From the NCBI GenBank assembly GCA_964405375.1, contig CAYONQ010000020.1, positions 1 to 33,815 of the forward strand: a stretch of 33,815 nucleotides of DNA, written 5' to 3'. Position numbers and translations under genes: made by a program. The DNA comes from CAYONQ01 sp964405375. Its GTDB lineage: Bacteria > Planctomycetota > Phycisphaerae > Sedimentisphaerales > Anaerobacaceae. The stretch's first letter is position 1. Every line of letters begins with the position of its first letter. This document shows positions 13,172-21,844 of this stretch, piece by piece. The notes beneath the pieces were generated by a model, which did no database searches, had not been told where the DNA came from, and was given only the letters and a program-made list of their open reading frames with translations.

Positions 13172-15688
13172 ATGGATAACAACACTATCGAAAATGGAAA
13201 TGAAAACTTGGCCTTTCTTCAGGACAACGGTTTACCATTAGCGGAACTGCTGTATGTAGTTTTGCGTCACCGATGGATTATCCTGTCAACCATCGTGTTG
13301 TTCTTGCTTTGTGCATTTCTTTATCTTTTGAAGGCCACACCGATTTATACGAGCGCATCAAGATTGTATGTTGAACAGAGCGGTCCTAAAATCATCAATG
13401 AGTATGAAGGCGTTATGACGCGCTCGAAGAACTACCTTTATACGCAGGCCGAGCTGATGAAATCCACGCCTATTGTTGCCGGTGTGGTTGACGACCCGCA
13501 GATAAAACAGTTCAGAACGTTCAACAACGTCGATAATTTGGTTGGTTATGTTAAAAAGAATCTGGGTGTTGTTATCGGCAAGCAAGACGATATTATCAGC
13601 GTGTCGTTTGATTCGCCGTATCCGGTGGAAGCTGCTCAGATTGCCAATGCAGTAGTGGACTCTTACATATCCTATCACCGCGCCAGCAAATCCAGCACTG
13701 CTTCCCAGGTGCGGGATATTCTCCAGAAAGAGAAGGTCAAATGCGACAGGGAGTTGAGGGCGAAGTTTGAAGAGATGTTGGCATTTACCCGCGAAAACGG
13801 CGTGCTTTCCTTTGACAATGAAGGCGGCCATATTGTTTTGCAAAAGCTGGGCAAATTATCCGATGCGTTAACGGAAACACAATTAGCGACTATCAATGCA
13901 AAGGCCGATTTTGAAGCGGCCAGGAGCATGGCGAATGAGCCGGCCAAGGTCAAGCAATTCGCCGCAGCTTCTCCCTCCTCGGGTGTGCAAGTATTTGTCA
14001 ACGATATTGAAACCCAGCTTCGCTCCGAGCTGAAGGAGGCGGAGGTCGAGCTTAAAAATGCAAGATACCATTGCACTGAGGACCACCCGTCTGTTAAGGC
14101 GATACAGACCAAAATTGAGCATATCAATCGTCAGCTTAATGAGGAGGCAAAAGAGTTTGCTGATGCCTATATCGATGTAATGCAGATAAGGTGGGAAGCG
14201 GCGAAGCAAAGGGCAAATGAATTGGAGCTGTCTTTTGACGGCCAGTGCCAGGCAGCGCAGGGTTTAGGTATCAAGGCGGCGGAGTACTCCGTTCTCCAGT
14301 CGGAATTGAGGCGAATAGAAAGACTTAGTGACATTCTTGACGACCGCATCAAGGAGCTGAATGTTACAGAAGATGTTGGTGCACTGAATATCAGCATATT
14401 GGAAGTTGCCGGACCTGCGGGCAGTCCTTCAAGACCCCAAAGGGCAAAAATTATGGCGCTGGCGCTGGCGCTGGGTATTATGTTTGGCTGCAGCTTGGCT
14501 TTCCTTCGCAACTGGCTGGACTATCGGCTGCAGTCCGTTGAGGAGATATCGGCTGTTCTCGGCGTTCCGGTTCTTGGTGTGGTGCCGACGATGTCGGAAG
14601 AGCGAGCCTTTGTAACTCACAGCCAGAAGGTGTGGCTCGGGTTCAGGTCTGTCGCAGTTGAAGTCTGTCGGACAATACGTGCCATTGTGCCTTTTGGTGC
14701 GGTAGGGGGGAAGACAGCGGCTGTCGATGTTACCTCGCCGGTATCGCACAGCGAGGGGGTTATATCGGAGAAACAACCCATCATAAGACGTGCCCAGAGG
14801 GTACGTTCAGAATTTAGAACTATGAGCAGAAAGAGCTATCGGGCGGCCCGTGCCGGCTTATTTTCTGAAGAGGCCGACCGGCAGGTGAAACCTGCTGCTG
14901 TTGCCTCGCCGGTATCGTCTGATAACAAGACCAGGCCGAAACAGCAGGCCACTGTAGCCCGCGGTCAGAAGGTACACCTTCAGCCCAGGTCTATGGTGGC
15001 AGAAGCTTATCGAACAATACGGACGGCTGTGTTTTTCGGTGTGCCAAAGGGCGAAGCAAAGACTATTCTTGTTACCTCGCCGGAGCCGGCTGACGGCAAG
15101 AGCACCCTTGTGAGCAACCTGGCTATTGCAATGGCGCAGGCGGGGCAGAAAACACTCATTCTTGACGCCGATTTTCGAAAACCTATACAGCATAAGATTT
15201 TTGAATTTGACAACGAAAAGGGCCTGTCCAATGTGCTTGCAGGAACTGTTACCCTCGCTGAAGCGGTCCGGTCTGGGCCGGTCGAATTACTTGATGTCCT
15301 GGGCTGTGGCCGGGAGGTGCCCAACCCATCCGAAATACTCAGCAGCAATTCGTTTAGCGAGGTATTGAAGTACCTCTCTGAACACTATGACCGTGTCATC
15401 ATAGATTCGCCGCCGGTTACATCGCTTGCCGACAGCCAGATTCTTGCAGCGATTTGTGATGTAACGCTGCTTGTACTAAGGGCGGAGAAATCTACGAGGA
15501 GACACAGCCAGCATGCCCGCGACATCCTGCTGAGTGTCGGCGGTAGTTTACTCGGTACGGTTGTGAATGATGTTCCACGCAAACGAAGTCACTATGGTTA
15601 CTACAGGGGTTATGGATATTACGGCCACTATGGCCACGGATATTACGGCAGCAGAGAAAAGAAAAAGGAAAAGGAACAAGTTGCTTGA
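13172..15688 (+). CDS. Wzc-like polysaccharide co-polymerase and BY-type tyrosine kinase
   Basis: Inner-membrane chain-length regulator and autokinase, 838 residues from the ATG at 13172, which has GGAG six bases upstream (GTG 13145 is the longer option). It has a Wzz domain with TM1 (WIILSTIVLFLLCAFLYLL), long periplasmic coiled coils, and a PRPQRAK-type segment (SRPQRAK) before TM2 (IMALALALGIMFGCSLAFL). The C-terminal BY-kinase has Walker A SPEPADGKST (about 636-645), Walker A' LDADFR (Asp665), Walker B VIIDSPP (Asp745) and a tail with nine tyrosines (HYGYYRGYGYYGHYGHGYY). Between TM2 and the kinase are two degenerate copies of the kinase's own entry segment. A paired phosphatase gene follows immediately. 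Confidence 0.94.
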   Translation: MDNNTIENGNENLAFLQDNGLPLAELLYVVLRHRWIILSTIVLFLLCAFLYLLKATPIYTSASRLYVEQSGPKIINEYEGVMTRSKNYLYTQAELMKSTPIVAGVVDDPQIKQFRTFNNVDNLVGYVKKNLGVVIGKQDDIISVSFDSPYPVEAAQIANAVVDSYISYHRASKSSTASQVRDILQKEKVKCDRELRAKFEEMLAFTRENGVLSFDNEGGHIVLQKLGKLSDALTETQLATINAKADFEAARSMANEPAKVKQFAAASPSSGVQVFVNDIETQLRSELKEAEVELKNARYHCTEDHPSVKAIQTKIEHINRQLNEEAKEFADAYIDVMQIRWEAAKQRANELELSFDGQCQAAQGLGIKAAEYSVLQSELRRIERLSDILDDRIKELNVTEDVGALNISILEVAGPAGSPSRPQRAKIMALALALGIMFGCSLAFLRNWLDYRLQSVEEISAVLGVPVLGVVPTMSEERAFVTHSQKVWLGFRSVAVEVCRTIRAIVPFGAVGGKTAAVDVTSPVSHSEGVISEKQPIIRRAQRVRSEFRTMSRKSYRAARAGLFSEEADRQVKPAAVASPVSSDNKTRPKQQATVARGQKVHLQPRSMVAEAYRTIRTAVFFGVPKGEAKTILVTSPEPADGKSTLVSNLAIAMAQAGQKTLILDADFRKPIQHKIFEFDNEKGLSNVLAGTVTLAEAVRSGPVELLDVLGCGREVPNPSEILSSNSFSEVLKYLSEHYDRVIIDSPPVTSLADSQILAAICDVTLLVLRAEKSTRRHSQHARDILLSVGGSLLGTVVNDVPRKRSHYGYYRGYGYYGHYGHGYYGSREKKKEKEQVA

Positions 15689-15689
15689 G

Positions 15690-16550
15690 ATGATACGAAA
15701 CAACAATGACAGTTTGAACGGAGCTATAGAAGTTGGCTCTGATGGGGCAAATCGACGCCGGTATGTGGATATTCACTGTCACTGTCTGCCTGCCGTTGAT
15801 GACGGCCCTGCTACAATGTCGGAGTCACTGGCGCTGTGCCGGGCGCTGGTTAACGATGGGATGGCGACCGTTGTGGCGACCCCGCATCAATTGGGGCGAT
15901 TCAGCGGCTGCAACGATGCCCCACAAATCAGAGAGGCGGTCTCCGTTCTTAATGAAGAATTGAGAAGCAGCAATATTCCCCTTGTCGTAATGCCCGGCGC
16001 CGACGTTCGGGTGGACGAAAGGATATGTCAGTTACTTGAAGCCGACAAGGTACTAACCCTTGCCGACGGCGGCAAGTATATTCTCCTGGAGCTTCCGAGT
16101 GAGGTTTTCATAGATATCGAGCCGTTACTTAGCGAGCTGGCTTTTATGAATGTTAGAGCTGTTATATCACACCCTGAGCGACACGGCGTTCTTGCCAAAC
16201 AACCTCAGATATTGCTCAAGTGGCTTGAGCACTCGGCCTATTTGCAGATAACAGCCGGTAGCCTGCTCGGCGACTTCGGTATTATGCCCCAAAGGGCTGC
16301 GTGGCACCTTTTGAATTCGGGGATAGTTTCGCTGGTAGCGACGGATGCCCATAACTTGGAGGGCCGCAGGCCTTGTATGGGGATTGCTTTTGAACGCATA
16401 AGGGTCAGGCAGGGGGAAGGTGTTGCCAATCTGGTGTGTGTCGAAAATCCACGGCGAATATTGGAAGGTCAGGATGTAGAGTCCGCTTTTTCAACAAGCA
16501 CAAGGAAGTGTAGTGATGGGCAAGTCCCGGACAGTTACCGGCAATTCTGA
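15690..16550 (+). CDS. CpsB/YwqE-like PHP-type tyrosine phosphatase
   Basis: Metal-dependent phosphatase expected to dephosphorylate the tyrosine tail of the adjacent BY-kinase. The open frame reaches back to 15567 inside the kinase gene, but the ATG at 15690, one base after the kinase TGA, gives a normal 286-residue protein. Metal-site motifs of the family are all present: DIHCHCLPAVDDGP near the start, ATPHQ, LLELPSE, ISHPERH and TDAHN. The last 35 bases overlap the Wzy-like gene. The Wza-Wzc-CpsB order is classic for capsule and exopolysaccharide operons; the polymer itself cannot be inferred from these genes. Confidence 0.93.
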   Translation: MIRNNNDSLNGAIEVGSDGANRRRYVDIHCHCLPAVDDGPATMSESLALCRALVNDGMATVVATPHQLGRFSGCNDAPQIREAVSVLNEELRSSNIPLVVMPGADVRVDERICQLLEADKVLTLADGGKYILLELPSEVFIDIEPLLSELAFMNVRAVISHPERHGVLAKQPQILLKWLEHSAYLQITAGSLLGDFGIMPQRAAWHLLNSGIVSLVATDAHNLEGRRPCMGIAFERIRVRQGEGVANLVCVENPRRILEGQDVESAFSTSTRKCSDGQVPDSYRQF

Positions 16551-19035
16551 TTTTACTGTGATTGCCTTAAGCAGATTAGATACCACGATAGAGTGGCTGC
16601 TCACAGGCCTTTTGGCTTTTATGCCTCTTGCGTTTGGGGTGGTGCATGCGTGGAGCAAAGAGGTTGTCGTTATTCTGTCGGGCGCTATTGTCATTTGCTT
16701 TTTGACCAAGCTTTTATATCACCGCAATCAGAAAGTGATTTGGAGCTGGGCATACATTCCTGCAGGAGTATTCCTTGTTGTCGCAGCATTCCAGCTTATA
16801 CCACTGCCTACGGGTGTTGTGAGTGTCATGTCACCTGGCACTTCGGCCTTAAAGATGGAGTTGTTAAGCGACCTGCCGAATGCTATGGTGCCGCTGGAGT
16901 CAACGACCTTGAGTTTCTATCCGTATGCAACCAAGCACGATTTACGGCTGGTATTGTCGGTCGCAGCGGTTTTTGTGGTTGTTCTTAACGTTTTTCGCCG
17001 GCCGGACCGGATAAAACGGCTCCTGATGACTATAGCCCTAATCGGTGGTGTAGTTGCGATGATTGCGCTTGCCCAGGGGCTTTTCGGAAACGACAAAATA
17101 TACTGGTTCATATCCAGTCCTTACGGGACGGCCAATTCGGGCCCATTCGTCAACCACAGCAACTACGCCCAGTTTATGAGCTTGTCAATCGGGGCGGCTT
17201 TGGGGTGGCTTTGTGTAAAGCTGTGCGAAGATTTCAGGGGCAAGAAGATAACGCCGCACGTTATTGTCACATATTTAAGCTCTGATTCGGCAAAACTTCT
17301 CTGGCTGCTCGTGGGGATAACCGGTCTCGGGGTAGCGACGATTTTTGCATCTCTGAGTCGAGGCGGTATGGTCAGTATGTTTGTTGCAGCGGGCTTTACC
17401 ATTCTGGTTCTTATTTCTCGACGGGCCTTTAGGGGGCAAGGCTGGATAATCGTTGCTATGGTGCTTATAGGGTTTGTCTTTGTTTTGTATATGGGTTTTG
17501 ACGCTATCTACAACCGGCTGGCGACCCTTGGAGATTTTGACACCGCTCAAGCCGGTCGATTGCAAATACTCAAAGACATAACGGTTGTGGCGGCTGAATT
17601 TCCGGTACTGGGGATGGGACTTGGAGCACATTCGGTGGTATATCCGATGTTCGACCGCTCAACTACGGTTGAGTTAGCTGCACACGCAGAGAATGAGTAC
17701 GCCCAGGCATTGGAGGAAACAGGGCTGGTTGGTCTGGCCTCTCTGATAATGTTTGGAATAATCGTATGGTCCGGCTATCTAAGGAACGTTCGTCGCAACA
17801 ATGTACCTGTTTGTTCAGCGGCGTATGGGCTTGGCTTTGGACTTATAGCGATACTCATTCACAGCTTGAGCGATTTTGGCCAACACCTTCCGGCGAACGC
17901 ATTTTTGTCTGCTATATTCTGTGCCCTTTTGTTGGGGTTAACCCGGCAGGGAGAAAGTAAAAGCCACAGCAATCAGATAGCCGCGGCTTCTGTGAAGTCC
18001 TTACGTGCTGTCGTGTTTCTGGCGGTGTTCGGAGTCTGGCTGTGGGTTGTTATCGGCGCCAACGGCGCTCGCATTTCCGAGGCCCATTGGAAGAATGTGC
18101 ATCATATAGAAAAAGGGCTTGTAAAGAAAAACTGGCAGGGAACTGATGCGGAGTACGCAGATTTAATTTCGCACGCTTCCAGAGCGTCAGATTATGAGCC
18201 GGAAAACGTAAGATACCGGTACTGGCTCAATGTTTACCGATGGCGCTCGATAAGCCAGGTAGCAGACCCTAATACCGGTGAGACCGTTATTTCTGAGGAC
18301 TCAATGGGCGTTGTTCGTGACATTGTCGATGAGCTTCACAAAGTATTTACGTTTTGCCCAACGTATGGGCCGGCCTACAGCACGGCTGGCCAAATCGAAA
18401 AGTTCATCCTGGGCGACGACGGCGGCGCGGCAAGAATAAGAAGGGGTTTTCTTCTTGCACCCTGTGACCCTGTGGCCTGCTTCGCCGCCGGTCAGCTTGA
18501 TGTTGCAGAAGGAAAGGTTGAGGATTGTATCGGAAAGCTTGAAAGAGCTGTGCAGCTTGACCCCAGCTTGTTCGGGGAGGTTATAGATATATATGTCAAT
18601 CAGCTTAGCCGGCCTCGCCTGGCTATGTCGATAGCCGGAGAGGATATTCATCGGCTGAGCTGTGTAGCCAGTATTCTTGATGATATGCAGTATAACGATT
18701 TTGCAGAGCAGACGCGGGAAAAGGTTAAAGAATTGCTCGAGGCGAAGTGTTCTCAATCTGATGCCAGCGCCTCGGCGTTCGTATCTTTGGGCGATATCTA
18801 CAGCAGGCAGCATAATAATGAGGCGGCAATAGGATGTTACCGGCGTGCCCTGGCTTTGAACTACGGCCAGGTTTACTGGCGGCTTAAATTGGCAAGGATG
18901 CTTGCTGAGATGGGAAGAATACCGGAAGCGATGGACGAGGCGCGGATATGCCTTCGGCTTCGACCGCAGTTAAAGCCGGCAAAGGAGCTGCTTGCAGAGC
19001 TTTCGGTTCGCCCCGCAGCTTTTGCTGAAGAGTAA
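16516..19035 (+). CDS. O-antigen polymerase/ligase-like membrane protein with C-terminal TPRs
   Basis: Polytopic inner-membrane protein of 839 residues. The start ATG at 16516 has AAGGAAG seven bases upstream. About a dozen hydrophobic helices span residues 15-510. The Wzy_C/WaaL region is recognisable at about 330-470: GRLQILKDITVVAAEFPVLGMGLGAH, then HAENEYAQALEETGLVGLASLIMF, then HSLSDFGQHLPANAFLSAIFCALLLGL. The soluble C-terminal part has TPR-like helices (AGQLDVAEGKVEDCIGKLERAVQLDP; AFVSLGDIYSRQHNNEAAIGCYRRALAL; YWRLKLARMLAEMGRIPEAMDEARICLRLRP). It could be the Wzy polymerase for the exported glycan or a ligase to a lipid or protein carrier; position beside Wza/Wzc favours polymerase. 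Confidence 0.88.
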   Translation: MGKSRTVTGNSDFTVIALSRLDTTIEWLLTGLLAFMPLAFGVVHAWSKEVVVILSGAIVICFLTKLLYHRNQKVIWSWAYIPAGVFLVVAAFQLIPLPTGVVSVMSPGTSALKMELLSDLPNAMVPLESTTLSFYPYATKHDLRLVLSVAAVFVVVLNVFRRPDRIKRLLMTIALIGGVVAMIALAQGLFGNDKIYWFISSPYGTANSGPFVNHSNYAQFMSLSIGAALGWLCVKLCEDFRGKKITPHVIVTYLSSDSAKLLWLLVGITGLGVATIFASLSRGGMVSMFVAAGFTILVLISRRAFRGQGWIIVAMVLIGFVFVLYMGFDAIYNRLATLGDFDTAQAGRLQILKDITVVAAEFPVLGMGLGAHSVVYPMFDRSTTVELAAHAENEYAQALEETGLVGLASLIMFGIIVWSGYLRNVRRNNVPVCSAAYGLGFGLIAILIHSLSDFGQHLPANAFLSAIFCALLLGLTRQGESKSHSNQIAAASVKSLRAVVFLAVFGVWLWVVIGANGARISEAHWKNVHHIEKGLVKKNWQGTDAEYADLISHASRASDYEPENVRYRYWLNVYRWRSISQVADPNTGETVISEDSMGVVRDIVDELHKVFTFCPTYGPAYSTAGQIEKFILGDDGGAARIRRGFLLAPCDPVACFAAGQLDVAEGKVEDCIGKLERAVQLDPSLFGEVIDIYVNQLSRPRLAMSIAGEDIHRLSCVASILDDMQYNDFAEQTREKVKELLEAKCSQSDASASAFVSLGDIYSRQHNNEAAIGCYRRALALNYGQVYWRLKLARMLAEMGRIPEAMDEARICLRLRPQLKPAKELLAELSVRPAAFAEE

Positions 19036-19138
19036 TATAAAAATGGGGTGGTAAGTTAGCCTGGCTTTCGTGGGGGCGACAACGTCATTACCACGAATAC
19101 GGATTTCAGAGTATAGCAGAGTGCTGATTGTTGAAAAT

Positions 19139-19161
19139 CCCTCGTCGGTACACCGACGGGG
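19139..19161 (+). promoter_or_regulatory. Hairpin in the 5' region of the nucleotide-sugar cluster
   Basis: CGTCGGT (19143-19149) pairs with ACCGACG (19152-19158), and the flanking CCC/GGG extends the stem past one bulged T. It lies in the 202-base gap between the Wzy-like gene and neuB. No T-run follows, so it is not a clear terminator. A nearby GTGGTAA...TTACCAC inverted repeat lies upstream. The gap probably contains the promoter of the sugar cluster, but I cannot place it. Confidence 0.45.
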
Positions 19162-19237
19162 ACGGAGTATGCGCAGAATCGATTGTGATTAACTATTGAA
19201 AATTAAACTTTAAATTTCCAAAGAAGGAGAATAACAA

Positions 19238-20074
19238 ATGCAGGTATTTATCACTGCAGAGATAGGGGTTAACCATAATGGGAATATTGCCATTGCGAAG
19301 AAGTTAATCGATGTGGCTTCATTTGCCGACTGTGACGCTGTTAAGTTTCAGAAGCGAACCGTCGACAAAGTTTATCCCGAAGAGGTTCTTGACTCTTATC
19401 GCGAAAGCCCCTGGGGTACCACGCAAAGAGCACAGAAGGAAGGCCTTGAATTTGGCAGGGAAGAATATGATGAAATAGATAGATATTGCAGAGAAAAGAA
19501 TATCGAATGGTATGCTTCGGCGTGGGACGTAGACAGCCAGCTATTTTTAGGGCGATATAATTGTAAGTACAATAAGATAGCCTCAGCAATGCTGACCGCT
19601 AAAGACCTTCTCAGAATGGTTGCCGAAGAAGGGAAATATACATTCATATCCACCGGAATGAGTACGCTTGAGGAAATTGATGATGCGGTTGAAATATTCA
19701 GGGCATATAGGTGTCCCTTTGGGATAATGCACTGCAACAGCAGTTATCCAATGCCTGATGAGGATGCCAACCTCAGGATGATAGAAACTTTGATGGAAAG
19801 GTATGGATGTAAAGTAGGCTACAGCGGGCATGAGGTGGGCCTGCAGATTTCGCTTGCTGCTGTAACGATGGGTGCTACAAGCATAGAAAGGCATATTACG
19901 CTCGATAGGGCTATGTATGGCTCGGACCAGGCGGCCTCGTTAGAGCCAGCAGGTTTAATAAGGTTGGTCAGAGATATTCGCGTTATAGAGCGGGCAATGG
20001 GCGATGGAGTAAAATGCATTACGCCGAAAGAAGATGCAGTAAGAAGGAAACTGCGGCCTTTGGTGAAAGTTTAG
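19238..20074 (+). CDS. neuB: NeuB-like sialic/nonulosonic acid synthase, catalytic barrel only
   Basis: Condenses phosphoenolpyruvate with an aldose (ManNAc-like in true NeuB) to give a 9-carbon acid. The protein is 278 residues with a strong AAGGAG ribosome site. TIM-barrel motifs are present: AEIGVNHNGNIAIAKKLID, DAVKFQKRT, FISTGMSTLEEIDDAV, MHCNSSYPMPDEDANLRMI, GYSGHEVGLQISLAAVTMGATSIERHITLDR and GSDQAASLEP. Typical NeuB, LegI and PseI proteins are about 330-350 residues and end in an antifreeze-like SAF domain. Here the chain stops at RRKLRPLVKV, where SAF would begin. The NeuA-like gene two places downstream supports activation as a CMP-sugar. Which sugar is made is unknown. Confidence 0.88.
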   Translation: MQVFITAEIGVNHNGNIAIAKKLIDVASFADCDAVKFQKRTVDKVYPEEVLDSYRESPWGTTQRAQKEGLEFGREEYDEIDRYCREKNIEWYASAWDVDSQLFLGRYNCKYNKIASAMLTAKDLLRMVAEEGKYTFISTGMSTLEEIDDAVEIFRAYRCPFGIMHCNSSYPMPDEDANLRMIETLMERYGCKVGYSGHEVGLQISLAAVTMGATSIERHITLDRAMYGSDQAASLEPAGLIRLVRDIRVIERAMGDGVKCITPKEDAVRRKLRPLVKV

Positions 20075-20103
20075 AAAATCAGCCAACCAGGTTAGGGGTA
20101 AAG

Positions 20104-21075
20104 ATGACCAGACAAGTGTTTTTTAATGGAGAATTTATTCCGGAATCCGAAGCGAAGATTTCGATATACGACTCTGCAGTTATGTTCGGCGATATGGTCT
20201 TCGAGATGACAAGGTCTTTTAATAAAAAGCAGTTCAAGTTAAGAGAGCATCTTGAACGTTTATATGCAGGAACCAAGATTTTGCGGATTCCGTTGAACAT
20301 CAGCATCGAAGAGATGGAAGAGCTCTGTTATGAAGTAATTGAAAGAAATGAGCCGGTTTTTGGCCCGACAGATGAGCACAGACTGATGATTAATGTCAGC
20401 CGAGGCCCTTTATCCATCTATGCTCATGTATTTGGCGGGAAGATAGAACCTACCGTTGTCATTGCTGACTTTCCTTTGAGGTGGACTGTGGTGGGTATGG
20501 GGGCGTTATTTGATACAGGTATTAATGCTGTTATTCCCTCTCAAAGGGCTATTCCCGCCTATCTACTTGAGCCCAAGATAAAAAATAGAAGCAGGATACA
20601 TTACCAAATGGCAAACATAGAAGTGTCGGGATATAGGGGGGACAATAACTGGGCATTATTGCTTGATCCGGATGGTTTTATAGCTGAGGGTACAGGAGAT
20701 AATTTTTTCATAGTGAAAAACGGCGTGATTGTAACGCCCGAGGCAAGAAACATATTAAGAGGGATAAGCAGGGCTTATATCTTTGAGCTTGCAGAGCAAT
20801 TGAATTTGGAGTGTATAGAAAAGAATATAGAGCCATACGACGTATACACTGCAGACGAGGCATTTATGACGGGGACTCCTTTTTGTATGCTGCCCGTTAC
20901 AAGCTTAAACGGGGTCCAAATTGGCAAGGGGGAAACGGGGTCTGTTGCTAAAAGACTGCTTGAACAGTGGAGTGAAAACGTCGGCGTTGATATTGTTGAG
21001 CAAATCAAAGAATATAATGAGAGTTTACAGAAGGCCGAGGTAGATGCCCCTTCTCCATATTCTTTCAAATCGTAA
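20104..21075 (+). CDS. Class IV (BCAT/D-amino-acid type) PLP aminotransferase
   Basis: PLP fold-type IV transaminase, 323 residues from ATG 20104, which has AGGGG six bases upstream; the longer frame from 20014 overlaps neuB and is unlikely. Family motifs seen: VFFNGEFIPESEAKISIYDSAVMFGD at the N-terminus, the catalytic-Lys region LEPKIKNRSRIHYQMANIE, EGTGDNFFIVKNGVI for the PLP phosphate, RGISRAYIFELAEQL, and DEAFMTGTPFCMLPVTSLNG. Substrates of the family are branched-chain or D-amino acids and 4-amino-4-deoxychorismate, not sugars. Its place between neuB and neuA suggests it supplies an amino acid substituent or an amino group for the glycan, but that is inference. Confidence 0.9.
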   Translation: MTRQVFFNGEFIPESEAKISIYDSAVMFGDMVFEMTRSFNKKQFKLREHLERLYAGTKILRIPLNISIEEMEELCYEVIERNEPVFGPTDEHRLMINVSRGPLSIYAHVFGGKIEPTVVIADFPLRWTVVGMGALFDTGINAVIPSQRAIPAYLLEPKIKNRSRIHYQMANIEVSGYRGDNNWALLLDPDGFIAEGTGDNFFIVKNGVIVTPEARNILRGISRAYIFELAEQLNLECIEKNIEPYDVYTADEAFMTGTPFCMLPVTSLNGVQIGKGETGSVAKRLLEQWSENVGVDIVEQIKEYNESLQKAEVDAPSPYSFKS

Positions 21076-21087
21076 AACGATAGTGTT

Positions 21088-21828
21088 ATGAATATTGTCG
21101 CTATAATTCCCGCAAGGGGTGGGTCGAAGTCAATTCCCAAAAAGAACATAATGAATTTTTGCGGCAAGCCGCTAATTGCCTGGTCCATTGAACAGGTTTT
21201 GGGTTCTGCATTGATAAATGGAATCTACGTTTCAACTGATGATGCGGAGATCGCAGATGTCTCAAAGAAATATGGAGCAGAAGTTATAAAAAGGCCAACC
21301 GAGCTTGCTACGGATACCGTTGGTTCCGAGCAAGTGCTTGTTCATGCGGTAAACCAAATAGACAAAAGCGGCAGGCAAAAGACAGACATAGTAGTTTTCC
21401 TTCAGGCCACCTCGCCGTTGAGGGAATCTTCCGATATTGATAACGCTTTGCAAAGATTTATTGACGAAGATGCAGACTCATTATTCTCAGGTGCGGTCCT
21501 CGAAGATTTTCTGATTTGGGGTCAGGTAAACGGTGAATTTAGCAGTATAAACTATGACTATAAAAACAGAGGTTTAAGGCAAAATAGAGAGAAGCAATAC
21601 GTAGAAAATGGCTCTATTTACATTTTCAAACCGGAAGTTTTAAGAAAACAAGGTAATAGACTTGGCGGCAAGATAATCGTCTATGAGATGGAGCTCTGGA
21701 AAACTTGTGAGATAGACTCTTACGAAGATGTAGAAATCTGTGAGTACTTTATGAAGAGTAAACTCCTTAATGAATCTCAACGGTTACTGTGGGAAAGCTT
21801 GATTAAAGCGACCTTTTTAGAAAGGTGA
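21088..21828 (+). CDS. neuA: NeuA-like CMP-nonulosonate cytidylyltransferase
   Basis: Activates a keto-acid sugar with CTP. The protein is 246 residues. The N-terminal nucleotide-binding motif IIPARGGSKSIPKKNIMNFCGKPLIAWSIEQ is diagnostic of the acylneuraminate cytidylyltransferase family. It is followed by GIYVSTDDAEIADVSKKYGAEVIKRPTELATD, VFLQATSPLRESSDIDNAL, and the ENGSIYIFKPEVLRK segment. It could act on a sialic, legionaminic, pseudaminic or other acid made by the NeuB-like enzyme; specificity cannot be read directly. A separate upstream ribosome site is weak, so coupling to the preceding gene (12-base gap) is likely. Confidence 0.92.
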   Translation: MNIVAIIPARGGSKSIPKKNIMNFCGKPLIAWSIEQVLGSALINGIYVSTDDAEIADVSKKYGAEVIKRPTELATDTVGSEQVLVHAVNQIDKSGRQKTDIVVFLQATSPLRESSDIDNALQRFIDEDADSLFSGAVLEDFLIWGQVNGEFSSINYDYKNRGLRQNREKQYVENGSIYIFKPEVLRKQGNRLGGKIIVYEMELWKTCEIDSYEDVEICEYFMKSKLLNESQRLLWESLIKATFLER

Positions 21829-21844
21829 AGGCAATCTTATAAAA

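Noticed and set aside
15567..15689. Longer start for the PHP phosphatase inside the kinase gene
   Set aside because: Residues before 15690 are an off-frame reading of the kinase's tyrosine-rich tail; the ATG directly after the kinase stop gives the family length.
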